In this document: piece after piece, positions 33,241 to 40,740 of the stretch
Layout: every line of letters starts with the position of its first letter
Numbering within the stretch: the first letter of the stretch is position 1
DNA from: Lawsonibacter hominis
GTDB taxonomy: Bacteria > Bacillota > Clostridia > Oscillospirales > Oscillospiraceae
Reading direction: 5' to 3'
Length of the DNA stretch: 64,000 nucleotides
Assembly (NCBI RefSeq): GCF_014287895.1
Contig: NZ_JACOPP010000015.1
Coordinates: forward strand, 1 to 64,000
Translations under genes and position numbers: made by a program
Notes under the pieces: generated by a model
Seen by the model: the letters and a program-made list of their open reading frames with translations, nothing else
What the model was told of the DNA's origin: nothing
Database searches by the model: none

Positions 33241-33271
33241 TTGTAAACCTTTTTTATATTTTAGTTTACAT
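33241..33271. promoter_or_regulatory. BirA operator between bioY and birA
   Basis: TTGTAAAC, a 15-bp AT-rich spacer, then GTTTACAT: the inverted-repeat form of the biotin repressor site. It covers the likely minus-strand -10 region of bioY. A third half-site TTGTAAAC lies at about 33280. TTGACG on the minus strand (about 33273-33278) may be the bioY -35. Confidence 0.8.
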
Positions 33272-33358
33272 TTCGTCAATTGTAAACTGTCACTTCCGAT
33301 AAGTTGACAGGACCCGGTTTCTCTGATACGATACAAAAAAACGAAAGGAGGCGGCGCT

Positions 33359-34345
33359 GTGCTGCGGGATCAGGTGCTGGCGCTGCTGAAGGCGGGGGAT
33401 GCTCCCTGCTCCGGCGAGGGAATGAGCCGAACGCTGGGGGTAAGCCGGGCGGCGGTGTGGAAGGCCGTGGAGGCGCTGCGGCAGGAGGGCTACGTCATTT
33501 CCTCCGCGCCCCACCGCGGCTACCGGCTGGAGGACTCTCCGGACCTGCTCTCGCCCGGGGAACTGGCCGGGGCGCTGGCCGGCCGGACCGTGGGGGCGGC
33601 GCTGCTCTGTCTGGACACGGTAGATTCCACCAACAATGAGCTCAAGCGCCGCGCCGACACCGCCCCCGACGGCCTGGCGGTGCTGGCGCAGGAACAGACC
33701 GGGGGCCGGGGGCGGCTGGGCCGCTCGTTCGTCTCTCCCGCCGGAAAGGGGCTCTACCTCTCCGTGCTGCTGCGGCCCCAATGCGTGCTGGCCGACGCGG
33801 GGATGCTCACGGCCTGGACGGCGGTGGCGGTCTGCCGGGCGCTGGAACGCTGCTGCGGCGTCCGCGCCGGGATCAAGTGGCCCAACGACATCGTGCTGGA
33901 GGGCAGAAAGCTCTGCGGCATCCTCACGGAACTGGAGCTGGAGGCAGAGACCGCCGCCCTGCGGCATGTGATCGTGGGCGTGGGGATCAACGTGAGCCAG
34001 GACGCGGCCGACTTCGGCCCGGAGGTGGCCCCGGTCGCCATCTCCCTGGCCCAGGCCCTGGGGCAGGCCCCCCGCCGCTCCCAACTGGCGGCAGAGGTGC
34101 TCTCCGCCCTGGATGACCTGTACCGGGCCTTTCCGGCGCAAAAGGCGGACTACCTGGCGCGCTACCGCGCGCTGTGCGTGACGGCGGGGCGAGCGGTCCG
34201 GGTACTGCGTCCCGGCCAGGTCCGCACGGGGACCGCCGAAGCAGTGAACGAGGATTTTGCGCTGCTGGTCCGCTGGGACAACGGGGAGCAAGAGGCGCTT
34301 TCCTCCGGCGAGGTCTCCGTCCGGGGCCTTTTGGGCTATGAATAG
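33359..34345 (+). CDS. birA: Biotin operon repressor / biotin-protein ligase BirA
   Basis: A 328-residue bifunctional protein. The N-terminal winged helix (SGEGMSRTLGVSRAAVWKAV, EALRQEGYVISSAPHRGYRL) binds DNA; the ligase domain has QTGGRGRLGRSFVSP (biotinyl-AMP loop) and IKWPNDIVLEGRKLCGIL; a C-terminal SH3-like domain completes it. It biotinylates carboxylases and, with biotinyl-AMP, represses transport genes. It starts with GTG after AAAGGAGGCGGC. The BirA-box before divergent bioY fits its autogenous circuit. Confidence 0.95.
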   Translation: MLRDQVLALLKAGDAPCSGEGMSRTLGVSRAAVWKAVEALRQEGYVISSAPHRGYRLEDSPDLLSPGELAGALAGRTVGAALLCLDTVDSTNNELKRRADTAPDGLAVLAQEQTGGRGRLGRSFVSPAGKGLYLSVLLRPQCVLADAGMLTAWTAVAVCRALERCCGVRAGIKWPNDIVLEGRKLCGILTELELEAETAALRHVIVGVGINVSQDAADFGPEVAPVAISLAQALGQAPRRSQLAAEVLSALDDLYRAFPAQKADYLARYRALCVTAGRAVRVLRPGQVRTGTAEAVNEDFALLVRWDNGEQEALSSGEVSVRGLLGYE

Positions 34346-34360
34346 GGCCGGAAGGACTTG

Positions 34361-34522
34361 AGGCATCACCGCACAATTCCCCACGCACGTCTTGGCGGCC
34401 AATTTGCCCCACAAATGCGTTGCAAAACCTTGCAATACAAAAAGTATTCCTGCGGTTTCGCGCCTTTTTGCGGCACAAATTTTCGCGCCGATCCGCACGT
34501 GTTGAATGATGCGGTAATGCCT
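34361..34522. repeat. 162-bp element with inverted ends (AGGCAT-yACCGCA)
   Basis: The left end AGGCATCACCGCA (34361-34373) and the complement of the right end (AGGCATTACCGCA, 34510-34522) match with one difference, and a weaker match continues through ATTC and CACG for nearly 30 bp. Inside are TTGCAAAACCTTGCAA and further short hairpins. No coding potential. It ends exactly where the -35 hexamer of the following promoter begins. It resembles a MITE or palindromic intergenic repeat. Confidence 0.6.
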
Positions 34523-34549
34523 TGACATTTTTGATCCGTTCGCTATAAT
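34522..34549 (+). promoter_or_regulatory. Promoter of the PTS-IIC-like gene
   Basis: Perfect TTGACA (34522-34527), a 16-bp spacer and perfect TATAAT (34544-34549). The predicted transcription start falls inside the palindrome 34547-34588. Confidence 0.75.
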
Positions 34550-34588
34550 AGGACAATATATGTGTCTTGACACATATATTGTCCTATT
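34547..34588. promoter_or_regulatory. Perfect 42-bp palindrome at the transcription start
   Basis: Arms 34547-34566 and 34569-34588 are exact 20-bp complements around TT. It overlaps the -10 hexamer and predicted start site and ends about 28 bp before the ATG. AT-rich and symmetric, it looks like an operator rather than a terminator (no GC-rich stem and no T-run); the regulator is unknown. Confidence 0.7.
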
Positions 34589-34616
34589 GACTTCAGATCG
34601 GAAATGAGGGATCGCC

Positions 34617-35660
34617 ATGGGAACCTGGAAGTCTTTTCTGCAGCGAAAAAATGTGGTCGTCTCCGCCAGGCGGTACGGCGTGGATGCTCTGGGGGCGATG
34701 GCGCAGGGCCTGTTTGCGTCCCTGCTCATCGGCACCATTTTGGATACCCTGGGCGGCCAGCTGGGGGCCGTCTGGCTGGTGGAGATCGGCGCGTTTGCCA
34801 AGGCGGTGTCCGGTCCGGCCATGGCCATCTCCATCGGCTTTGCCCTTCAGGCCCCGCCGCTGGTGCTCTTTTCGCTGGCGGCGGTAGGCTGGGCGGCCAA
34901 TGCGCTGGGGGGCGCCGGTGGGCCGCTGGCCGTGCTGGCGGTGAGCGTAACGGCCTGCGAGCTGGGAAAGCTGGTCTCCAAGGAGACGCCGGTGGACATC
35001 CTCGTCACCCCCCTGGTCACCATCCTCTCAGGCGCGGGTCTTTCCATGCTCATCGCCGCCCCCATCGGCGCGCTCGCCCTTGCCCTGGGGCAGCTCATCA
35101 TGTGGGCCACCGAGCTGCAGCCGTTCCTGATGGGGATCGTCGTATCGGTGCTGGTGGGCATTTTTCTTACCCTGCCCATCTCCTCCGCCGCCATCTGCCA
35201 CGCCCTGAGCCTCACCGGCCTGGCGGGGGGCGCCGCCGTGGCGGGGTGCTGCGCCCAGATGGTGGGCTTTGCGGTCCTCTCCTTTCGGGAAAACCGCTGG
35301 GGCGGCCTGGTGAGTCAGGGACTGGGCACCTCCATGCTCCAGATGGGCAATATCGTCCGCAATCCCCGCATCTGGCTGCCCGCCATTCTGACCTCCGCCG
35401 TGACCGGCCCCATCGCCACCTGCCTTTTCCATCTGGAGATGAACGGCCCCGCCATTTCCTCGGGCATGGGGACCTGCGGTCTGGTAGGCCAGATCGGCGT
35501 CTACTCCGGCTGGGTGGCCGGCGGGCGGGCGATCACCCTGCTTGACTGGGCGGGACTGCTCCTGATCAGCGTTCTTCTGCCCGCCGTGGTCTGCTGGGGC
35601 TTCGGCCTGTTGTTCCGAAAGATCGGCTGGATCCGCGAGGGGGACCTGACGCTGAACTGA
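34617..35660 (+). CDS. PTS_EIIC_2 family membrane transporter
   Basis: A 347-residue polytopic protein with about ten helices: RYGVDALGAMAQGLFASLLI, KLVSKETPVDILVTPLVTIL, and NGPAISSGMGTCGLVGQIGV near the C-terminus. This is the PTS system IIC-like family, which occurs without IIA or IIB partners nearby, as here, so phosphotransfer-driven sugar uptake is doubtful. It has its own strong promoter overlapping a perfect palindrome, suggesting tight control by a nearby-binding repressor. Confidence 0.8.
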   Translation: MGTWKSFLQRKNVVVSARRYGVDALGAMAQGLFASLLIGTILDTLGGQLGAVWLVEIGAFAKAVSGPAMAISIGFALQAPPLVLFSLAAVGWAANALGGAGGPLAVLAVSVTACELGKLVSKETPVDILVTPLVTILSGAGLSMLIAAPIGALALALGQLIMWATELQPFLMGIVVSVLVGIFLTLPISSAAICHALSLTGLAGGAAVAGCCAQMVGFAVLSFRENRWGGLVSQGLGTSMLQMGNIVRNPRIWLPAILTSAVTGPIATCLFHLEMNGPAISSGMGTCGLVGQIGVYSGWVAGGRAITLLDWAGLLLISVLLPAVVCWGFGLLFRKIGWIREGDLTLN

Positions 35661-35709
35661 CTGCGGTCCCTTTGGAACCCCCGGCCGTTTCTCCATTTCA
35701 GTTGCAAAG

Positions 35710-35748
35710 CGCCTGCGCCGGTGGACCTTAGGTCCACCGGCGCAGGCG
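35710..35748. terminator. Terminator between PTS-IIC and lepB
   Basis: Perfect 18-bp stem (35710-35727, 35731-35748) with loop TTA, followed by TTTC on the plus strand, between convergent genes. Confidence 0.75.
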
Positions 35749-35750
35749 TT

Positions 35751-36302
35751 TCAATCAATCGTTCCAAAATCCCGGAAGGGGAAGAACACCAGCTCCGCCT
35801 TGCCCAGCACATAGCGCTCGTCCACCGTGCCAAGGGTCACGTCCCGGCTGTCGTTGGAGCCGTTGCGGTTGTCCCCCATGACAAAGAGGGAACCCTCCGG
35901 TACCGTAACGCAGGCGCTGTTTTCATACCAGGGCTCCCGCATGGCCTCCTTGAGGTAGGGCTCGTCCAGCGCCTGTCCATCCACATAGACCGCCCCGGCG
36001 TCATAGTCGATCTCCACCGTCTGCCCGCCGACAGCCACTACCCGCTTGACGATGGGTCCGTCGGCGGCGTCAAATTTCTTGGTAAGCACGATCACATCCC
36101 CGGCCTCCGGCGCATAGCCGATGCTGCGCACCAGCATCAGATCCCCGTGCCGGAGGGTCGGCTCCATGGAGTGGCCGTCCACCGGGGTAATGCGCCCCAG
36201 AAAGGTAAACACCAGCACGATGGCCACCAGCGCCCAGATCAGCACCTGGAGCCACTCGTAGCCCTCCTGTGCAACGCTGCCCTGCTTTTGTTCTGCCGCC
36301 AT
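35751..36302 (-). CDS. lepB: Signal peptidase I
   Basis: A 183-residue type I signal peptidase: N-terminal membrane helix (VLIWALVAIVLVFTFLGRIT), catalytic serine in VDGHSMEPTL, catalytic lysine in DGPIVKRVVAVGG, and the GDNRNGSNDSRDV box D/E. It removes signal peptides from exported proteins at the outer face of the membrane. The start at 36302 follows AAAGGAGGACCGCC; the longer upstream frame lacks a ribosome site and crosses the rny terminator. Confidence 0.95.
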   Translation of the reverse strand: MAAEQKQGSVAQEGYEWLQVLIWALVAIVLVFTFLGRITPVDGHSMEPTLRHGDLMLVRSIGYAPEAGDVIVLTKKFDAADGPIVKRVVAVGGQTVEIDYDAGAVYVDGQALDEPYLKEAMREPWYENSACVTVPEGSLFVMGDNRNGSNDSRDVTLGTVDERYVLGKAELVFFPFRDFGTID

Positions 36303-36325
36303 GGCGGTCCTCCTTTGCTGTTCGG

Positions 36326-36360
36326 AAAAACAGGCGCCCCGGTGCTTACCAGGGCGCCTG
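36326..36360 (-). terminator. rny terminator
   Basis: On the minus strand CAGGCGCCC with its complement around a 12-base loop, followed by TTTTT, between the end of rny and the start of lepB. Confidence 0.75.
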
Positions 36361-36514
36361 CTGCGGTTTTGGGCGGTTCTGCGCCGCCGCCCGGTCCCGG
36401 GCGCCGCGCGCTTCCGGATCACGCTCCGGCCGCAAACAGGCGGCGTTTCGCGCCCCCTCGGCGTGCGCTCATCCGCTCCGGTCTTATCTGCCCTGTTCAC
36501 AGCCTGCGTGCTTC

Positions 36515-38062
36515 TTATTTCGCGTACTCGATGACCTTGGTCTCCCGGATCATGTTGACCTTGATCTGTCCGGGATACTCCAGTTCTTCCTCAATTTTTT
36601 TGGCAATGTCCCGGGCCAGGAGCACCATCTGATCCTCGCTGACCTTGTCGGGGGCCACCATGATGCGGACCTCACGGCCGGCCTGGATGGCGAAGGACTT
36701 CTCCACGCCGGGGAAGGAGGAGGTGACCTCCTCCAGCTTCTCCAGGCGCTTGATATAGTTTTCCAGGTTCTCTCTCCGTGCGCCGGGGCGGGCGGCGGAG
36801 ATCGCGTCGGCCGCCTGGACCAGGCAGGCCACGATGGTGCGGGGCTCCACATCGTTGTGGTGGGCCTCGATGGCATGGACGATGTCCTCGTTCTCCCGGT
36901 ACTTCCGGGCCAGCTCCACGCCGATCTGCACGTGGGAGCCTTCCACCTCATGGTCGATGGACTTGCCCAGATCGTGGAGCAGGCCCGCCCGCTTGGCGGC
37001 GGTCACGTCGGCCCCGATCTCGGCGGCCAGCAGGCCGGCCAGATGGGAGACCTCGATGGAGTGGTTGAGCACATTCTGGCCGTAGCTGGTGCGGTAGCGC
37101 TGGCGTCCCAGCAGCTTCACGAGCTCCGGGTGCAGGCCGTGGACGTTGGTCTCAAACACGGCGCGCTCGCCCTCGGCCTTGATGGTGGCGTCCACCTCCC
37201 GCTTTGCCTTCTCCACCATCTCCTCGATGCGGGCGGGATGGATGCGTCCGTCCTGAATCAGCTTCTCCAGGGCGATGCGGGCGATCTCCCGGCGGACCGG
37301 GTCGAAGCAGGAGACGGTAATGGCCTCCGGCGTGTCGTCAATGATCAGGTCCACGCCGGTCATGGTCTCCAGCGTGCGGATGTTGCGGCCCTCGCGGCCG
37401 ATGATGCGGCCCTTCATCTCGTCATTGGGCAGGGGTACCACAGAGACGGTGGCTTCCGCCACGTGATCGGCGGCGCAGCGCTGGATGGCGAGGGACAGGA
37501 TCTCCCGGGCCTTGGTGTCGGCCTCTTCTTTGAACTGGGCCTCGATCTCCCGCACCTTCATGGCGGACTCGTGCGTCACGTCGTCGGCCAGCTGGCGGAT
37601 CAGGTAGTTCTTGGCCTCCTCGGCGGTAAAGCCGGAGATGCGCTCCAGCACCTCCATCTGCGTCTTCTTGAGGGTGGCGACCTCTTCCCGGGCGGTCTCC
37701 AGCTCGGCCAGCTTGTTTTGCAGGGTCTCTTCCTTTTTTTCGATGTTGTCGGTCTTGCGGTCCAGGGTCTCTTCCTTCTGCTGGAGCCTGCGCTCCTGCT
37801 TCTGCAGGTCGGCCCGGCGTTCCTTGACCTCCCGCTCGTACTCGTTGCGGGCCTGCAGGATCTCCTCCTTGGCCTCTACCAGCGCCTCCCGCTTCTTGCT
37901 CTCGGCGCTCTTGATGGATTCGTTGATGATGCGCTTGGCCTCTTCCTCCGCGCTGGAGATCTCTTTTTCTGCGACCTTCTTACGGTATTGGACGCCAACC
38001 ACAAAAAACAGGACAGCCGCGACCACGAAGCAAATCACGCCCGTCAGGATATACGGCAGCAT
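36515..38062 (-). CDS. rny: Ribonuclease Y
   Basis: A 515-residue membrane-anchored endoribonuclease: an N-terminal helix (YILTGVICFVVAAVLFFVVG), a long coiled coil (residues 30-190, EEEAKRIINESIKSAESKKR), a KH RNA-binding domain (GRIIGREGRNIRTLETMTGV) and the HD catalytic domain with LLHDLGKSIDHEVEGSH. It starts mRNA decay in Gram-positive bacteria. The ATG at 38062 gives the usual family length, but GGAGGTG lies 12 bases before it; the upstream in-frame ATG at 38158 is unlikely. Confidence 0.95.
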   Translation of the reverse strand: MLPYILTGVICFVVAAVLFFVVGVQYRKKVAEKEISSAEEEAKRIINESIKSAESKKREALVEAKEEILQARNEYEREVKERRADLQKQERRLQQKEETLDRKTDNIEKKEETLQNKLAELETAREEVATLKKTQMEVLERISGFTAEEAKNYLIRQLADDVTHESAMKVREIEAQFKEEADTKAREILSLAIQRCAADHVAEATVSVVPLPNDEMKGRIIGREGRNIRTLETMTGVDLIIDDTPEAITVSCFDPVRREIARIALEKLIQDGRIHPARIEEMVEKAKREVDATIKAEGERAVFETNVHGLHPELVKLLGRQRYRTSYGQNVLNHSIEVSHLAGLLAAEIGADVTAAKRAGLLHDLGKSIDHEVEGSHVQIGVELARKYRENEDIVHAIEAHHNDVEPRTIVACLVQAADAISAARPGARRENLENYIKRLEKLEEVTSSFPGVEKSFAIQAGREVRIMVAPDKVSEDQMVLLARDIAKKIEEELEYPGQIKVNMIRETKVIEYAK

Positions 38063-38238
38063 GAGTTGGGAATACACCTCCGTTTTCAGATTTTCTTTTA
38101 TCGTAGGATCGTAATCAAATGATGCACGCGGATCGGAACGGCTCGTCCATCCGCACAAAATTTGAAGCGCTTACCCCTCGCGCTTCAAAATATTACACCA
38201 AATCTATTTTAAGTCGCCGATGCTTTCCTGTCAAGAAG

Positions 38239-38264
38239 ATTCGCGTACGGAAGAATACAAAAGG
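38239..38264 (+). repeat. 26-bp flank A, copy at the left end of the intact IS
   Basis: These 26 bases abut the IS left end. The same 26 bases, inverted, abut the right end of the truncated IS copy at 48826-48851. The match stops exactly at the IS boundary in both places. Confidence 0.9.
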
Positions 38265-39305
38265 TGTAAGAGTACAATACATATTGGACAGTCGAATAAA
38301 AAGGATGAAGGAAATGGCCTCATCGGATAAAGTTGAGTTACCACACAACAACTTGATGAGAGGGGGCCATATCCTTCATGAGCAAGCGTATAGCACAAGA
38401 CATGGCGTATCGGCAATCCCTGATGAAATACGCGGAGAACTACGGGGTCAGCCGCGCCAGCCGGAAGTACAACAAGAGCCGGTCGTACATCTGCTTCTGG
38501 AAGACCCGCTGGGATGGAACAGCAGTCTCTTTAGCCTGCCGATCCCGGCGGCCCCATAGTCATCCAAACCAACACACCCAGGCAGAACTGAAGCTGATCC
38601 GGGATATGCGCCGCCGTAATCCCGAACTGGGCATGGTGGAACTGTGGCACCGTCTGCGGCTCAGAGGCTACACCCGCTGTCCAGAGAGCCTGTTCCGGGT
38701 CATGCGCAAGCTGGGGCAGGCCGAGAAGAAACCAGTCTACAAGCCAAAGCCCTATGAGCAGATAACGTATCCAGGGCAACGGGTACCGGTAGATGTGAAG
38801 GTAGTCCCACGTTGTTGTATCGCCAACCCGGAACTGCGTTTGTACCAGTACACCGCCATTGACGAGTTCACACGTCTGCGCTTTCTGGCTGCCTACCCGG
38901 AGCAGTCCACTTATTCCTCTGCCGATTTCCTGAAAAAGTTGCGGAAGTGGTATGCCTGCCGAGGCATCCGGGTGGAGTGTGTCCAGACAGGCAATGGTTT
39001 TGAGTTCACCAACCGCTTTTCCAACAGCAAGCGGCACCTACCCACCCTGTTTGAAGCTGCCGCCGCTAAACCAGGCATCCGGCACAAACTCATCCGTCCT
39101 TATACACCCCGCCACAACGGCAAGGCGGAACGCAGCCACCGGGAGGATCAGAAACGGTTTTACTCCTGCCACAACTTTTACTCGCTGTATGACTTCGCCA
39201 AACAACTTGCTGTCCACAACCGCCGCTCCATCAACTTCCCCATGAGGCCCCTTCACTGGCTTTCTCCTATTGACTTCACCGTCCAATATGTTTGACAAAC
39301 CTACA
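38265..39305 (+). mobile_element. Insertion sequence (1041 bp), one DDE transposase gene
   Basis: Bounded by 28-bp imperfect inverted repeats (38265-38292 and 39278-39305) that begin TGTA and share ACATATTGGAC-GT. It carries a single transposase frame, as in IS481-like elements. The two flanks differ (A at left, B at right), and each recurs, inverted, beside the truncated copy at 48.9 kb. It lies between rny and a cell-wall hydrolase gene. Confidence 0.85.
38378..39295 (+). CDS. IS transposase (DDE integrase core), second Asp replaced by Gly
   Basis: A 305-residue transposase: N-terminal helix-turn-helix (NYGVSRASRKYNKSRSYICF), a second HTH-like region, then an rve/DDE core. The catalytic residues are expected at Asp139 (VPVDVKVV), the TDNG motif and Glu251 (GKAERSHRED). 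The TDNG motif reads TGNG, with Gly205 where Asp should be, from a single GAC to GGC change; the truncated copy still has TDNG. This copy should be catalytically dead. Probably IS481-like; the family assignment is by eye. Confidence 0.85.
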   Translation: MSKRIAQDMAYRQSLMKYAENYGVSRASRKYNKSRSYICFWKTRWDGTAVSLACRSRRPHSHPNQHTQAELKLIRDMRRRNPELGMVELWHRLRLRGYTRCPESLFRVMRKLGQAEKKPVYKPKPYEQITYPGQRVPVDVKVVPRCCIANPELRLYQYTAIDEFTRLRFLAAYPEQSTYSSADFLKKLRKWYACRGIRVECVQTGNGFEFTNRFSNSKRHLPTLFEAAAAKPGIRHKLIRPYTPRHNGKAERSHREDQKRFYSCHNFYSLYDFAKQLAVHNRRSINFPMRPLHWLSPIDFTVQYV

Positions 39306-39326
39306 TTTGGACATTTCCGCGGCGGA
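39306..39326 (+). repeat. 21-bp flank B, copy at the right end of the intact IS
   Basis: Abuts the IS right end; the same 21 bases occur inverted at 49172-49192 next to the truncated IS copy. Confidence 0.85.
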
Positions 39327-39328
39327 AG

Positions 39329-39362
39329 CAAAAAACAGCGCCCGGCCTTAGGCCGGGCGCTG
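39329..39362 (-). terminator. Terminator of the cell-wall hydrolase gene
   Basis: On the minus strand CAGCGCCCGGCC with its complement around a 3-base loop (39336-39362), followed by TTTTTTG. The IS inserted just beyond it. Confidence 0.85.
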
Positions 39363-39374
39363 AGCGTGCTTTCG

Positions 39375-40214
39375 TCATCCGTAGAAGGCATGGCCGCCGA
39401 TGACCGCCACGCAGGTCTTGTTGCGGGAGGCCCAGCAGCTTTTGCCCACGCCGTTGAACCAATAGGCGTTGGGCACGACCACGGCGCCCTCCAGGCAGAG
39501 CTTGGCGGCGGCGACGCTTTCGGCGTTGGGGGTCTTCTCCATGCAGCCGGTCTTTTCCGGGTAGAACTGGCCCGGCTGATAGACCACGTCGTACAGCGTA
39601 CCGGGGAAGGAGGGGTGGGCCACCCGGTTGAGCAGCACGTTCCCCACGGCGATCCGGCCCTCCATAGGCTGGTTTCCGCTCTCGTTGTAGATGATGTGGG
39701 AGAGCAGAAAGACGGCGTCGGCATCGTAAAATTCCGCGCCGGAGACCGGAAGCACGGCCCCGGCGGTGGAGATCTGGATCGCTCCGTCCCAGGTCAGCGC
39801 GGCGCCCAGGGCCTGGGCCAGCGTGCGGGCCGGGACCAGCGTACATACGGCACCGCCGTTTTCGTCATAGCCGACCTGCACGCCGCCGGCGATGTAAAGA
39901 TACCGGCCGTTGACACACAGGTACAGGTCGCCTGGCTTGGCGGTCAGTTCCAGTCCCTCGTCCCGGAGCACCGCGCGGCCGTTCTCCCAGCTCGCCGTCA
40001 CAGTGGGACGGATCACCTGGGCCAGGGCGGGCAGGGATACATAGGTCACATGCTCGATGACGGCGGTGTAGGCGTGCTCGTAGAGCGCGCCGTCGACGTA
40101 GATCTGGGGTACGGATGGCTCTGCGGAGGCGGCTTCCCCGGCGGCCAGAGCCGGGCCGGAAACGCCGGCCAGGGCGGCCAGGCAGAGCAGCAGAGCCAAA
40201 AGCTGTTTGCGCAT
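39375..40214 (-). CDS. Secreted cell wall hydrolase (SleB/CwlJ type) with copper-amine-oxidase-like N-domain
   Basis: A 279-residue exported protein: signal peptide MRKQLLALLLCLAALAGVSG with cleavage near ALAAGEA, a copper amine oxidase N-terminal-like domain (residues 35-150, VTYVSLPALAQVI) and the hydrolase_2 domain with LLSHIIYNESGNQPMEGRIA (catalytic Glu), GNVLLNRV, PNAYWFNGVGKSCW and GGHAFYG. SleB/CwlJ enzymes cleave spore cortex or vegetative wall. The start at 40214 has AAGGAG eight bases upstream. It lies at the left edge of the IS-bounded segment. Confidence 0.9.
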   Translation of the reverse strand: MRKQLLALLLCLAALAGVSGPALAAGEAASAEPSVPQIYVDGALYEHAYTAVIEHVTYVSLPALAQVIRPTVTASWENGRAVLRDEGLELTAKPGDLYLCVNGRYLYIAGGVQVGYDENGGAVCTLVPARTLAQALGAALTWDGAIQISTAGAVLPVSGAEFYDADAVFLLSHIIYNESGNQPMEGRIAVGNVLLNRVAHPSFPGTLYDVVYQPGQFYPEKTGCMEKTPNAESVAAAKLCLEGAVVVPNAYWFNGVGKSCWASRNKTCVAVIGGHAFYG

Positions 40215-40477
40215 GGGAATCACTCCTTACGGCAGACAGTTGTTTCCAACCGATATTTTTTGTTACTATATTGTAATCTATTTGGAAACAAAATGCAACC
40301 CCCGGGCGTAAAGCCGCCTTTTTCCCCTGATTGTACGGGGATTACCCCCGAATCATGGCCCGCAAGTCGAAAACACGCTTGCCCGCACGGCGGCGGTCGT
40401 TGCTGCATCCCTGGGCGTTGCTGCGATAGGCATGCCGTGAAATAAACCCGGCGGAGTCCTGCCGAAAAAGCGGGCTG
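40215..40477. other. Intergenic DNA, nothing assigned
   Basis: About 260 bp between the hydrolase start and the duplicated M42 end. AT-rich near 40240-40290 (probable minus-strand promoter of the hydrolase), GC-rich afterwards. No gene, terminator or RNA is recognised. Confidence 0.4.
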
Positions 40478-40563
40478 GGAGCGCACTGTGCGCGTATTAT
40501 GCGCACTCCAGATAAAGCCACACCAGATGGATGGTATGCTTCATGCCGTCGAAATGGGTGCGC
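40478..40563 (-). repeat. 86-bp direct duplication of the M42 gene end, distal copy
   Basis: Identical, apart from two bases by eye, to 40655-40740. It repeats the last 20 or so codons of the M42 peptidase gene, its stop and a few bases beyond, and lies downstream of the real stop, separated from it by the three-hairpin core. Confidence 0.9.
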
Positions 40564-40654
40564 GCCCCGCGGGATGTGATCCCGCGGGGACCCCGTGCCT
40601 TGCATCCGCCCGGCGAGAGTGAATCCCGCCGGGCTGCGCGCCTGACGGCGCGAT
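40564..40654 (+). repeat. Three-hairpin core element, copy 2
   Basis: Hairpin a, 40565-40575/40579-40589; hairpin b, 40609-40618/40624-40633 with loop GTGAA (one A-C mismatch); hairpin c, 40637-40642/40647-40652. Linkers start with CCCC after a and CT after b, as in copy 1 at 13801-13900, but the stem sequences differ. It sits between two 86-bp duplications of host sequence. Confidence 0.8.
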
Positions 40655-40740
40655 GGAGCGCACTGTGCGCGCCTTATGCGCACTCCAGATAAAGCCACAC
40701 CAGATGGATGGTATGCTTCATGCCGTCGAAATGGGTGCGC
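40655..40740 (-). repeat. 86-bp direct duplication, copy within the M42 gene
   Basis: Contains the authentic last codons and stop of the M42 peptidase gene; partner of 40478-40563. Confidence 0.9.

Noticed and set aside
38239..38264. Chromosome dimer resolution (dif) site next to the IS
   Set aside because: The 26-bp flank does not resemble the dif arms and centre known from Firmicutes; it is better explained as a target duplication.
40211..40222. Hydrolase start at the upstream GTG (40223)
   Set aside because: That GTG lies inside the Shine-Dalgarno sequence of the ATG at 40214, so it cannot be well initiated.
40478..40740. Two-repeat CRISPR array
   Set aside because: Only two 86-bp repeats, one of them part of a gene, and a hairpin core instead of a spacer.
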